From: Phyllobacterium zundukense
GTDB taxonomy: Bacteria > Pseudomonadota > Alphaproteobacteria > Rhizobiales > Rhizobiaceae
Direction: 5' to 3'
Assembly: GCF_025452195.1 (NCBI RefSeq)
Contig: NZ_CP104973.1
Span: forward strand, 310,001-374,000
Length of the DNA stretch: 64,000 nucleotides
The notes beneath the pieces were generated by a model. It was not told the DNA's origin. It ran no database searches and was given only the letters and a program-made list of their open reading frames with translations. Below, in pieces: positions 8,979-18,147 of the stretch. Each line of letters starts with the position of its first letter. Position 1 is the stretch's first letter. The translations under genes were made by a program, and so were the position numbers.

Positions 8979-10324
8979 TCTTGTTCCGGCGCCTCGGCAA
9001 GCAGGCCGTTTGCGAGCAGCAGTTGCGCGGCGCGGGCGATATCGCGGAAGGACATGTGTGATTTCTGTGCGATGTCGAGCAGAGTGTGATTGCCATCCGC
9101 CAGATTGAGCACCCAAAGGTACCCCATGGCGGTTTCCCCGGTAGACTTGTCGCCGCCTAATGCGGAATAAAGACCACGCCTGCCAAGCTGAGGTTCGCCT
9201 TTCGGGAAAAGATTGATCGGCGTCCAGTTCATCTCCAATATATCGATCGCATCCATGATCATCCGATAGGACGAGCCCAGATGCTCCGGTGAGATGAACT
9301 CCAGATTGTCAGCAGAGGTGTGATATTCTGGAAATGTTCCAAAGGCGCTCCGTTGAAACAGCCCAACCGGTAGATTGAATCCCGGCGAACAATATTGACG
9401 CTCATCGTAGCCATAAGGACTGAAATCGCTAAGCTTTCCCTGCCTGCCGTCCGCGTTCAATACGTACTGCATCGCTTGATCGATCATGGAATTGCCACGG
9501 CGGCTCCGCTTGTAGTTGGGCCCGCCGCCGTCACCGACGCAAGAGACAACCAGTCCATGGTCGATCCGTGAGATCTTGTCTTCATTGCCTGCAAGCCACG
9601 TCAGCGCACCGATCGTTCCAGGTGCGAAAAGGAAGCGGTAATTGTAGCGTGTTTTGCGTGCGCGCAAGGCTTTGGCCAGACAGGCCAACAGTGCCAGACC
9701 AGAACAATTATCATTGGCAAGCGATGGATGACAGATATGGGCGGAAAGCAGCACATCTCTTTCTGACTGACCCTTGTGGACAAATTCGCCATAGGTCAAA
9801 TGTCCGTCACGCTTCTCCGAGTCAATCAGAACTTCATATTCACCCTCCTCCAGTTGCAGGAACTCCTTGTGCGCCATACACAGGCCCCACTGCTCGCTGT
9901 AGTAGGACGTTCTGTAAGGAATAAGGTCTGGCTGTTCAGGCAAGGTATGGATGTGGGATTTCAGTTCGCTGAGGGACATTGTCTGTCGCACAGCCGCGCT
10001 GTATCCCAGCACGTGTAGATTATTGTCGGCGAAGTCGAGAACCTTCCGGCCAGATGGATCCTTGATATAGGCGTCTCGGATATTCCATTCCTGCGGCACC
10101 GTCCAATCAAGCACCTGCGTCCCGGTCGGAACCTCGTATTGTGTCAGATCGATGTGCTGACCGAGGACTTGCAGTGTTTCACGCACGCCCTCCCCGGTGA
10201 TGCTTCGACAGATGGGGAAAAGCCGGGCAGCGAGCGCGTAAATGCGGATTCCCACATCAACCTCGACGTCCCCCGTCGCCCTGATCGTATCAAACGATAC
10301 CATAAAGCTATTCATGGCAGACAC
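8942..10324 (-). CDS. DUF4910 aminopeptidase-like zinc protein
   Basis: This 460-residue protein has the DUF4910/DUF2172 architecture. An N-terminal segment contains FPICRSITGEGVRETL, and an M28-like metallopeptidase core carries LSAHICHPSLANDNCSG with potential metal ligands His and Asp. An EYHTSADN block follows, and the C-terminus resembles a winged helix (THMSFRDIARAAQLLLANGLL-like). Proteins of this type recur in polysaccharide clusters, but their reaction is not established to my knowledge. Hydrolysis of an amide on an amino sugar would fit the context and is inference. The start is GTG, 6 bases after the upstream epimerase stop, and an ATG three codons later is possible. Neither start has a strong ribosome-binding site. 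Confidence 0.82.
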   Translation of the reverse strand: MSAMNSFMVSFDTIRATGDVEVDVGIRIYALAARLFPICRSITGEGVRETLQVLGQHIDLTQYEVPTGTQVLDWTVPQEWNIRDAYIKDPSGRKVLDFADNNLHVLGYSAAVRQTMSLSELKSHIHTLPEQPDLIPYRTSYYSEQWGLCMAHKEFLQLEEGEYEVLIDSEKRDGHLTYGEFVHKGQSERDVLLSAHICHPSLANDNCSGLALLACLAKALRARKTRYNYRFLFAPGTIGALTWLAGNEDKISRIDHGLVVSCVGDGGGPNYKRSRRGNSMIDQAMQYVLNADGRQGKLSDFSPYGYDERQYCSPGFNLPVGLFQRSAFGTFPEYHTSADNLEFISPEHLGSSYRMIMDAIDILEMNWTPINLFPKGEPQLGRRGLYSALGGDKSTGETAMGYLWVLNLADGNHTLLDIAQKSHMSFRDIARAAQLLLANGLLAEAPEQDQAGEASSSGQA

Positions 10325-10330
10325 GGATGG

Positions 10331-11401
10331 TCATATGACAGCATCGGCCAAAGCCGGATGCCGAGATGACGACGGAATACGGCGGAGACTCTGGTTCAAT
10401 GTGCCCTCGTCCAGCGACTTCCGGATGTTGCTGATGCGTTGATAGCGTGGCCCCTCGAATTCCTGGAGGGTCAATCCGGCACTCATGTAAGCAGCATGCA
10501 ACTGCTCTGCACCGGCCCTTGCGTCCCAGACGGGCTTGAACGCTGGCAGAACCCGAGCGATTTTTTCGAAACTTACACGGTAGGAACGCGTGTCGGGACC
10601 CGCATCATCTGCAAATTCAAGCCTGCAACCGGGCACGACCTGCGCCACAATCTCTGCAATTTCCCGAATGCGGTAATTATGCGCCGACTGACCGACGTTA
10701 AATGCTTCGTTGTGTACTTTGGCTTTTGGAGCTTCCATGGCGGCGAGGAAGGCGCGAGAAATATCTTCGATGTGGACGATCGGACGCCAGGGCGACCCAT
10801 CGGATTTGAGCAGGATGACACCTTCGGTGACCGCCCAAGCGACGAGGTTGTTCAAAACGATATCAAATCGCAGCATCGGAGACAGACCATAGGCGGTTGC
10901 AGGCCTCAAATAGACAGGTGTGAAATTGTCATCAGCGAGCTTCGCAATGTCCTTCTCGGCAAGCACTTTGGACGAGCCATAGGCCGTAACCGGATTGAGC
11001 TGTCCGGTCTCATCTATCATGCCCTCGCCCGACTTGCCGTAGTTGCTGCAGGACGAAGCAAAGAGAAATCGGGAAACACCGGCCTTCTTTGCCGTTTCAG
11101 CAAACTTCACGCTGCCGCGATGGTTGATTTCATACGTGATATCCGGATTGAGGTTGCTGAGCGGATCATTCGACAATGCGGCGAGATGAATAATCGCGTC
11201 GAAGCCTTTGAGATCGCTCACCGTCACGTCTCGTACGTCCTTGCAAACCGCCGGAATGTCCGCAATCGAACCGCCTGGGGCGTAGGAACAACTGCGATAA
11301 AGCTCGGCGTCGTAGCCGTGAACCTCATGGCCGGCTTTCATCAGGAAAGGCGCCATGACCGTTCCAATATAACCGCGATGCCCTGTCACAAGTACTTTCA
11401 T
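10331..11401 (-). CDS. NAD-dependent sugar epimerase/dehydratase (extended SDR)
   Basis: This 356-residue extended short-chain dehydrogenase has the N-terminal G-x2-G-x2-G ([14 protein letters not shown]), the NAD-fold block [15 protein letters not shown], the active-site region [12 protein letters not shown] and the Y-x3-K in [12 protein letters not shown]. It acts on a nucleotide sugar, most likely by oxidising C4 or epimerising. It may supply the 4-keto function that the methyltransferase and cupin epimerase need, in place of a dedicated RfbG. It is probably co-transcribed with the DUF4910 gene downstream, 6 bases apart. The precise substrate is unknown. Confidence 0.85.
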   Translation of the reverse strand: MKVLVTGHRGYIGTVMAPFLMKAGHEVHGYDAELYRSCSYAPGGSIADIPAVCKDVRDVTVSDLKGFDAIIHLAALSNDPLSNLNPDITYEINHRGSVKFAETAKKAGVSRFLFASSCSNYGKSGEGMIDETGQLNPVTAYGSSKVLAEKDIAKLADDNFTPVYLRPATAYGLSPMLRFDIVLNNLVAWAVTEGVILLKSDGSPWRPIVHIEDISRAFLAAMEAPKAKVHNEAFNVGQSAHNYRIREIAEIVAQVVPGCRLEFADDAGPDTRSYRVSFEKIARVLPAFKPVWDARAGAEQLHAAYMSAGLTLQEFEGPRYQRISNIRKSLDEGTLNQSLRRIPSSSRHPALADAVI

Positions 11402-11566
11402 TGTGTGTCGTCCTTCTGCGCATGGATATTTTTTCTGGTAAAACGGTACTTGCGGGTGGGCGGAACCGCGAGAGAGGAGTTCGGAGGATCATCGACGATA
11501 CGAACTACACTTTCGGCAAATGTGCTACGCCTTTTGTCCGATATGATCATCTGAACGCTGGCGCGC

Positions 11567-12901
11567 TCAGTCCTTATCGGTCAGCAGAAGGAGCCAGTCC
11601 GAAAAACCCGCTGAGTTTTGCGCCCGTGGGGTCTCGAATGCGATGGTGTTAGTGGAACGACTTTTCGCGAGCGCTTCACTGAATTGCCCGGAGGAAGGAT
11701 CAAACCAGCGAGCGTATTGTGTTGTTGGCGCTAGCGCTGCTGTATCGAGGGTGACGCTGGTCCGGTCGGACAGGTAGATCACCGCGAGGTCGCTCTTTGC
11801 CGAACGACTGCCAATGGCATATCCAGGAAGCGGTGGATTCGCCGCGACAAGAAGTTTCCCCTGTTCTGGTTCGAGTGTCCACCAGGCGATGGTTTCAAAG
11901 AATACTTTAAGATGAGTTATGCTTTGGGCGCCGCGACTGGAAAGCGCCTCCTGCCAGCTGAGCGGTTGTTTGAAGAGGGCCGGGCCGGCAAAATGCCAGA
12001 CCGGATTATTGCCAAACACTTGGCCGGCGGCTCCTGAAAGAATTGCGCCATACGCGATCTCCCGAATAGTTTGCTCGGTCGTGTTGTGCTCTCCTTCGTA
12101 CATGCCTTCGATGAAAATGAATGGGCGCGCCGTTCCGGAGAGATAGCGTTCTAGGTTGGCAGTGTGAACATCGCCGTAGGTGTAAACCGTATCAAGGCCG
12201 AGCCATTTTTCTTCCCAACTGTGAAGAACATCCGTATCCCGCCCCGCATGCACCGTTTGGAGGGCTTCAGGATTTATCTCCTTGATTCCCTGTGCAAGAG
12301 CATCCACCAAGGTTTTTGTGGGCGGGTCCCAATCGCCACCCTGAACCCAGATAATATTATCGAAGCGGCGGTAGCGCTGACCGAGATAACGTCCGTATGA
12401 TCTGAGCGCATCCGCGCCCGCATCGTGCATTTCCTGATACCATCCCTCGTCACCTCCATTGGTTCCCAGATACGCCGGTGTCAAAAGAACCAAAAACCCC
12501 CGTTCTCGAGCGCGTTCCAAAATCCAGTCTGCATCAGCAAAATAAGCCTCGTTCGGCCTCGTGAAGTTTCCGCCGCGAGCAAACGGAGCATGTTTATAAT
12601 AGTTTTGCGGGGCATTTCTGCTGAAGCGATGTTCGATCAGTGAAACCAGTATCGTGTTAAAACCCCGACTCTGGCGATCGGCGAGGTACTTTTCTGCCTC
12701 CTCGCGCGACAAATCTCCAATCAACGACCATGCCGCATCGCCTGTCAGGAGAAAGGGGTGACCTGATGTATCCTGGAGGTAGCGATGGTTTTCGGAGACC
12801 TGCAGGGGAAAAACCGGCTGCTGTGCCTGGGCGGCGAACGAGCAACACATCGCCGATACAAGAAACAGCCAGAAGAATCTTTTTTCGGCCCAGTCAGCCA
12901 T
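11567..12901 (-). CDS. Secreted DUF4038 (apiosidase-like, GH140-type) glycoside hydrolase
   Basis: This 444-residue protein has a Sec signal peptide cleaved near residue 26 (CCSFAAQAQ), then a TIM-barrel hydrolase of the DUF4038 family with a C-terminal beta domain. Family blocks include HPFLLTGDAAWSLIGDLS, YLADRQSRGFNTILVSLIEH, IIWVQGGDWDPP and FIFIEGMYEGEHNT, where an acidic residue in the last two probably acts in catalysis. Characterised relatives remove branched apiose units from plant pectin (RG-II). Here it sits inside a biosynthetic locus and may edit or release the cell's own glycan in the periplasm. Its start overlaps the aminotransferase stop by 8 bases, so the two are coupled. Confidence 0.78.
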   Translation of the reverse strand: MADWAEKRFFWLFLVSAMCCSFAAQAQQPVFPLQVSENHRYLQDTSGHPFLLTGDAAWSLIGDLSREEAEKYLADRQSRGFNTILVSLIEHRFSRNAPQNYYKHAPFARGGNFTRPNEAYFADADWILERARERGFLVLLTPAYLGTNGGDEGWYQEMHDAGADALRSYGRYLGQRYRRFDNIIWVQGGDWDPPTKTLVDALAQGIKEINPEALQTVHAGRDTDVLHSWEEKWLGLDTVYTYGDVHTANLERYLSGTARPFIFIEGMYEGEHNTTEQTIREIAYGAILSGAAGQVFGNNPVWHFAGPALFKQPLSWQEALSSRGAQSITHLKVFFETIAWWTLEPEQGKLLVAANPPLPGYAIGSRSAKSDLAVIYLSDRTSVTLDTAALAPTTQYARWFDPSSGQFSEALAKSRSTNTIAFETPRAQNSAGFSDWLLLLTDKD

Positions 12902-14264
12902 TGCCTGCTAGTTCCAGCGCGCGTTCGGCAACCGGCGGTCTATTAAAGCGCCGGAATACAACTTGCGATGGCTTACCTACGAGATAATTTTCAACACCGT
13001 TCTCGAGAGCCTGCTTGTAGATACCAAGCGCCCCATCGACCGCGTCGATCGTGCGCTGAACGTCGTCATCGCTGTGCGTATAACTGACCACTAGTGATGG
13101 CATAAGCACGCCGCGCTTGATGGTTTCTTGTAGGAACAACGTCCGGAATGCTTGAGACGGCGTCTTGGCTTGATCCAGCGTCGCATAAGCGAGGCAGCAG
13201 GACCGACCGGTAACCCGGAAATATTCGCCGACACCGTGACGAGCGATGACTTGATTTATGCCGGTTCTTAGAGCTTCACCTTGATCATACAGGTGCTCGA
13301 TGACAGGCTCGTCTTGATAGATGCGCATCGTAGCGATGGCTGCAGCCAAGGCATGGGTTTCTGCGCCATGAGTTGTGGAAAGCAGGAATACGCGCGGACT
13401 ACCCGTTTGTTCAAGTCCGCCAAGTTTCATGTATTCGCGTTTGCCAGCAAGAGCAGAGACGGAGAATCCGTTGCCCAGTGCTTTGCCGAAGCAGGACAAA
13501 TCAGGTTCAATGCGATAGAGCTGCTGAGCGCCACCTTTGTGCCAACGAAAGCCTGTGATCATTTCGTCCAGAATAAACAAGGCTCCGTTGCTGTGGCAAA
13601 GATCACGCGCTGCATGAAGGAAATTATTCTTCGGATCATCACCACGTGACGGCTCAAGGATTAGCGCCGCGATTTTCCCCGGGTACCTGTTGAATAGCGC
13701 ACGTATGCTATCAAGGTCATCGTATTTGAAAGTAACGGTGAGTTTCTGCACGGCATCAGGGATCCCTGCGTTCATCTCGGTGTTACCGATAAACCAGTCG
13801 TCGGTGGAAAAAAATGGATGATCACCGCAGCGCGCGATCATATCCCGTCCGGTCACCGCTCTTGCCAACCGGACCGCGCCGGATGTTGCATCCGATCCAT
13901 CTTTGCAAAACTTCACCATTTCGGCACTAGAGATGGTTTCGAGGAAGGTTTCTGCACAGTGCACTTCTATGTCGGCGGGGCGGGTAAAATTGCACCCGAG
14001 CTGCAACTGATGTGTCGCTGCCTCCAGGACGGAAGCAAATGCATGGCCCAGTCCAACGGCACGGTTTCCCATTCCGTATTCTATGTATTCATTGCCATCG
14101 ACATCCCATACGTGGCTACCGAAACCTTTGGCTATGAAGCCTGGCGATAGCTGCGGATATTGATCGTCGCCCTTGGCATAGGTATGTGCCCCTCCGGGAA
14201 TTACATGGTGGGCAAGTGTGCGCAGGCGGCTTGATTCTTCGAAATTGTTAATCAACTGTGTCAT
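12894..14264 (-). CDS. Class III PLP aminotransferase (glutamate-1-semialdehyde aminotransferase-like)
   Basis: This 456-residue fold-type I PLP enzyme has the substrate entry block VIPGGAHTYAKGDDQYP, the cofactor-binding LFILDEMITGFR and the Schiff-base lysine in SCFGKALGNGFSVSA. The best family label is the HemL-like branch of class III. This organism makes aminolevulinate through ALA synthase (hemA-type gene at 38.8-40.0 kb), so a heme role is unlikely. Surrounding genes favour transamination or isomerisation of a sugar-derived keto group in glycan synthesis. It is coupled to the secreted hydrolase downstream. Confidence 0.8.
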   Translation of the reverse strand: MTQLINNFEESSRLRTLAHHVIPGGAHTYAKGDDQYPQLSPGFIAKGFGSHVWDVDGNEYIEYGMGNRAVGLGHAFASVLEAATHQLQLGCNFTRPADIEVHCAETFLETISSAEMVKFCKDGSDATSGAVRLARAVTGRDMIARCGDHPFFSTDDWFIGNTEMNAGIPDAVQKLTVTFKYDDLDSIRALFNRYPGKIAALILEPSRGDDPKNNFLHAARDLCHSNGALFILDEMITGFRWHKGGAQQLYRIEPDLSCFGKALGNGFSVSALAGKREYMKLGGLEQTGSPRVFLLSTTHGAETHALAAAIATMRIYQDEPVIEHLYDQGEALRTGINQVIARHGVGEYFRVTGRSCCLAYATLDQAKTPSQAFRTLFLQETIKRGVLMPSLVVSYTHSDDDVQRTIDAVDGALGIYKQALENGVENYLVGKPSQVVFRRFNRPPVAERALELAGNG

Positions 14265-14363
14265 CTGCCAAACCTTGTGGAAATCTTGGCCAGCACAGCT
14301 GGCGACAAAACTGCTGAGAGAACTATGGGCGTTTCAGGCCACATTTTCACTTCGGCAATTCAG

Positions 14364-15584
14364 TTACGAGAAAGAGCCAAAAGGCGTATAGGCGTACCGC
14401 TCTCTCATAACACGCAACCAGTTCTTGACTGGCCGTGGCACGTATGTGCGCAAGCCGGAACGAAGGCCCCGAGGAAAAGACCAGTCGTTTAGATCAAGCG
14501 GAGCGGCTATAGCCGGTCTGGTGGCGACAACACGGTCAATGACCTGGTGGTATCCGTTGGCCATTACTTCGAAAGTGAATGCATGTTCGGCTGCCTCTTT
14601 TGCCGCAAGGGAAGCACTGGCGAGTTTGGCTGGATCGGCGTTGAGCTTTGAAATGATCCGTGCAGCCTCAACGTAGTCACCTACCGGAAAGAGAAAGCCG
14701 CTTTTCTTGTCAGCGACAATAGTATCCGTTACGCCTTGTATATGCGAAGCAATTGGCACGCACCCTGAAGCCATCGCCTCGATAAGGGTCATCGGGTAGC
14801 CCTCGAATCGGGACGGCATGATCAGAGCATCGTGTTCGAACAGCAGTTGTGGAATAAGATCTGGTTGAATTGCCCCTAAAAAGGTTACCCTGTCTTTGTG
14901 ATGGGCCAGCTTTTTTTTCAGTTGCTCCAGGTCCGGTCCACTGCCAGCAACCGTCAGGTTCACCGATGCGGGCGAGTTATCCAGGATACCGGTTAGCCAG
15001 AATACACCCTTGGACGTGTCCTCAACGCGGCCAAGAGAGAGCATTCGAAGGCCGTGTGCCTCGCGAGAAACCCGTTTCAAGGCCGTGAATGGTTCGATAT
15101 CGATGGCGTTGGCGATTACAAACGTGCGCTCCTTGTCAAATTTGTATTTCTCTACCAGATCCCGGCGACAGCGCTCCGATACTCCAATCGTAGCGTGGAC
15201 GTGATCCTTGATAGCTACAGCCGCCGCATAGGTTCCCGGAGTGATATTGTGAACGATCATGATACGCATGACATCGGCGGGCAAGTAGCGCGCGATGTTC
15301 ATCTGGATGCGGTCAGTCAGAACGTTGACGAATACGCCATCGAATCCGCCATTCTGTACAGCAGCAGCGACCAATCTCGCCTGTTCCTGTTCATCTGCCG
15401 CCTCGCCCGCATCCACCATGGTGCCGAAGGCCGCCTCGGATTGCCATTCCGGCAATAGAGGATCGCCGAACCCGAGCCAATGCACGTCTATCCCGTGCAT
15501 TGCCAAACCTTTGCGCAATTGCTTGAACACGGTGTAGGTGCCGCCGAGGTGCGGTCGAACGAAGTACGCGAACTTCATGGGCAT
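14364..15584 (-). CDS. Glycosyltransferase family 4
   Basis: This 406-residue GT-B enzyme has an N-terminal acceptor domain beginning FAYFVRPHLGGTYTVFKQL. Its C-terminal donor domain carries the GT4 E-x7-E motif (FEGYPMTLIEAMASGCVPI), preceded by LSLGRVEDTSKG. It probably transfers a nucleotide-activated sugar to the growing lipid-linked repeat unit at the cytoplasmic face. It is divergent from the pyruvyl transferase gene and on the same strand as the aminotransferase, with a gap of about 100 bases. Donor and linkage cannot be deduced. Confidence 0.87.
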   Translation of the reverse strand: MPMKFAYFVRPHLGGTYTVFKQLRKGLAMHGIDVHWLGFGDPLLPEWQSEAAFGTMVDAGEAADEQEQARLVAAAVQNGGFDGVFVNVLTDRIQMNIARYLPADVMRIMIVHNITPGTYAAAVAIKDHVHATIGVSERCRRDLVEKYKFDKERTFVIANAIDIEPFTALKRVSREAHGLRMLSLGRVEDTSKGVFWLTGILDNSPASVNLTVAGSGPDLEQLKKKLAHHKDRVTFLGAIQPDLIPQLLFEHDALIMPSRFEGYPMTLIEAMASGCVPIASHIQGVTDTIVADKKSGFLFPVGDYVEAARIISKLNADPAKLASASLAAKEAAEHAFTFEVMANGYHQVIDRVVATRPAIAAPLDLNDWSFPRGLRSGLRTYVPRPVKNWLRVMRERYAYTPFGSFS

Positions 15585-15889
15585 TGATCCCCAAACTTTC
15601 CCGGCGCCCGCCGCCGAAACCCAATTGAATCATCATAGAGCCAGAAACCTACAGAGCAGAATGCGCCGTGAAGGGTAACAGGTGCAGCCTTTTGGAGGAG
15701 AACCCCAGTCGTTCGGTTGCTGCTGATACTCCAATGGCCATGTGTCGTTTGTCAGCAGATGGCAGCAAGATCAGAATGACAAAAGTGTATTGGATCGCGC
15801 TTGCGGGGGTGTCCGATAGCTTGAGTCGAGTCGTTGAAATGAAGCGTTGTCCTGTAGCAGATTCGAACAGGTCGATTGAGAGGCCTTGG
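15585..15889. other. Divergent intergenic region
   Basis: About 305 bases lie between divergent glycosyltransferase and pyruvyl transferase genes. The frame of the latter stays open into this stretch, but the upstream sequence has no family resemblance and no better ribosome-binding site, so I treat it as promoter DNA. No repeats were noticed. Confidence 0.4.
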
Positions 15890-17134
15890 ATGAAAATCGC
15901 CTTGCTGGGTCAGTTCGGCAGCGGAAATACGGGCAATGACGGCTCACTTGAAGCCATGCTGGACTTTCTGCGTTCATCAAAGATCGACGCGGAGCTGCTC
16001 TGCATTTGTTCCAATCCGGAGGCTATTGCGAAAAAGTATAATATTGAGACGATAAGTATCCGTGTACTTGTCTCAAGAGGCCTCTGGTTCAATCGCATCA
16101 ATCGAATGCTCGGTGATATTCCCCGACAAGTGATCGGATTCTATACAATCTTCGCTCAACTCAATGGACTGGATCTGATGATTATCCCAGGAACAGGGAT
16201 ACTGGACGATTTTCAGGAGACCGCATTTGGCTGGCCTTTCGTGATCCTCAGATGGTGTTTGGCCGCCAGACTGAACGGTATGCGCATTGCCTTTGTCAGC
16301 GTCGGTGCCGGACCAATCAGACTGCCTCTGAGCCGCTTGTTCTTGAAAACCGGCGCGCGGATGGCACACTATCGTTCCTATCGCGACAAACTATCGCGAG
16401 ATTTCATGAAGAGTATCGGTTTCGATGTTAGTCGCGATCCCTTGAGCGCTGATCTCGCTTTTGGTCTTCCTGCTGCGGCGGAATCCGGTCGTGACAACCC
16501 GGATACAGTATGCGTTGGGGTGGGCATAATGGCTTATTCCGGCTGGAAGAAAGCCGACGAAGACGGCGAGGCCATTTATCGCACATATCTGGACAAGATA
16601 GCCGAGTTCATTTCCTGGCTGCAGGAGCGCGGACTGAACGTAAGATTGTTGACGGGAGATATCGTTGATCGCCGGGCGGTTGCCGACATCATGAATATGT
16701 TTCCCCAGAATGAAGCCCATAGCGGCAGCATGCATATTGTGGCGGAGGAGATGACCTCTTTGCATGACGTGATGGCGCAAATTGCGCACACCGATATCGT
16801 TGTGGCGACGCGCTATCACAATGTGATCTGTGCGCTGCGAATGGGCCGCCCGGTGATTTCGCTGGCCTACTCGACAAAAAACGACGCGCTGCTCAATGCA
16901 ACCGGCCTTGAAGAATATTGCCACTATGTCGAGACATTCGATGTCGACGTTTTGAAATCCCAGGTTGAGAAAATGCTGGCCGAGCGTGCACGTCTTGTAT
17001 TGGAAGTGAAAAAAGGCGTCGCTGCCTTCCAGACGCAACTGGCAGAGCAAGAAGCTTATATCCACTCGATCCTGGTCGATCCTGTTGAACAGCGCGGCGA
17101 AATCAAGGACGTGAGCCAGCTTCCCCAATCCTGA
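15890..17134 (+). CDS. Polysaccharide pyruvyl transferase family protein
   Basis: This 414-residue protein begins with the phosphate-loop-like GQFGSGNTGNDGSLEAM. It ends with the family hallmark VATRYHNVICALRMGRPVISLAYSTKNDALL, both typical of PF04230. Members transfer pyruvate from phosphoenolpyruvate to form ketals on sugars (ExoV, CsaB), although some act in other transfers. ATG at 15890 has GAGAGG 7 bases upstream. The product would carry an acidic pyruvate group. The 3' end overlaps the convergent GT2 gene by 32 bases. Confidence 0.85.
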   Translation: MKIALLGQFGSGNTGNDGSLEAMLDFLRSSKIDAELLCICSNPEAIAKKYNIETISIRVLVSRGLWFNRINRMLGDIPRQVIGFYTIFAQLNGLDLMIIPGTGILDDFQETAFGWPFVILRWCLAARLNGMRIAFVSVGAGPIRLPLSRLFLKTGARMAHYRSYRDKLSRDFMKSIGFDVSRDPLSADLAFGLPAAAESGRDNPDTVCVGVGIMAYSGWKKADEDGEAIYRTYLDKIAEFISWLQERGLNVRLLTGDIVDRRAVADIMNMFPQNEAHSGSMHIVAEEMTSLHDVMAQIAHTDIVVATRYHNVICALRMGRPVISLAYSTKNDALLNATGLEEYCHYVETFDVDVLKSQVEKMLAERARLVLEVKKGVAAFQTQLAEQEAYIHSILVDPVEQRGEIKDVSQLPQS

Positions 17135-18122
17135 AACGCTTGGTTCCACGCGCCCACATATCAACAAGTCGCTGGAGGCGACGCAGCGTGTCTGGCCTCT
17201 GAAGCAGATATCCGACAGGTGGCAGAAACGCTGTTACAGGACGCCAGCGGAAAGCCAGCTTCAACAGCTCGCCCACACCCTTTTCCCCACGAAGGAGGTG
17301 GGAAATCGCCGACCAGTAAGCACGCTCGGCCAAACCGCGGCGCGCGAGACGGTGCAGATATTTGGCGTCGGGCATTTCGCCACCCTCATGGGCAAAGAAG
17401 CATTCGGCAGCATCGGCAGTGTGCAATATGTGCAATATCTGACGGGCCCACAAATCGCTGGAGCGATTAGTCCCGTGCGTGCGAATGCCCGCCTGAATGC
17501 AATCGAGCTCCGCTACGCTGCCGTGCAGCGCCAAGCGCAGCCACACATCGTAGTCATCGCTGTGCGGAAGTTCCGTGCGATAATAACCCGTGCTTTTTTG
17601 CACGCTGGTCCTGATGACAATCGATGGTCCAGGTATCTGGAAAACCCCTAAACGACAGAAGCGTTCGATGAAGGAGCGACTGCTATCCAGCCGATACTGT
17701 GGTCGTGCCTGTCCCGCTATACTGGGAATCGGGGAGTCGCCCTGGATATCCACATCACGACCATAGGTATAAGCAATGTCGGGATTTTCTTCCATGATGG
17801 TGATGGCACGATTGAGCGCGCCCGGTACCAGGAAATCATCGGAACATAATATAAGGAAATAATCCGATTCCGCCCAGTCGATTCCCTCGTTGAACGACGC
17901 GTGCGGGCCAAGATTTGTTTCGCGCAGCCGCAACTCGACACGCGGATCCATCGCTGCAAGCTCTCGCGCAACTTCGGAACTGTCATCGGTTGAGGCGTTG
18001 TCGATGATCAGAACGCGCAGTCTCTCGACATCCTGCGACAGCACGCTGCCAACGCATGCCCGCAAATAGCGACCGTAATTATAGTTTGGTATGACGACGT
18101 CAACGGACTTCACAGCATGCAT
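17103..18122 (-). CDS. Glycosyltransferase family 2
   Basis: This 339-residue GT-A enzyme starts with VDVVIPNYNYGRYLRACV, followed by LIIDNASTDDSSE and the DxD-like LCSDDFLVPG that binds metal and nucleotide sugar. The rest is a variable acceptor region. It probably adds one residue to the repeat unit. ATG at 18122 was preferred to TTG two codons upstream. It lies directly downstream of the flippase gene on the same strand (25-base gap), so both are likely one transcript. Confidence 0.87.
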   Translation of the reverse strand: MHAVKSVDVVIPNYNYGRYLRACVGSVLSQDVERLRVLIIDNASTDDSSEVARELAAMDPRVELRLRETNLGPHASFNEGIDWAESDYFLILCSDDFLVPGALNRAITIMEENPDIAYTYGRDVDIQGDSPIPSIAGQARPQYRLDSSRSFIERFCRLGVFQIPGPSIVIRTSVQKSTGYYRTELPHSDDYDVWLRLALHGSVAELDCIQAGIRTHGTNRSSDLWARQILHILHTADAAECFFAHEGGEMPDAKYLHRLARRGLAERAYWSAISHLLRGEKGVGELLKLAFRWRPVTAFLPPVGYLLQRPDTLRRLQRLVDMWARGTKRFRIGEAGSRP

Positions 18123-18147
18123 CCCCAAGCTTTAGAGCGCGATTTAG

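Noticed and set aside
10439..11554. 371-codon open frame antisense to the SDR epimerase
   Set aside because: It mirrors the codon structure of a clear NAD-dependent enzyme and has no protein-like motif.
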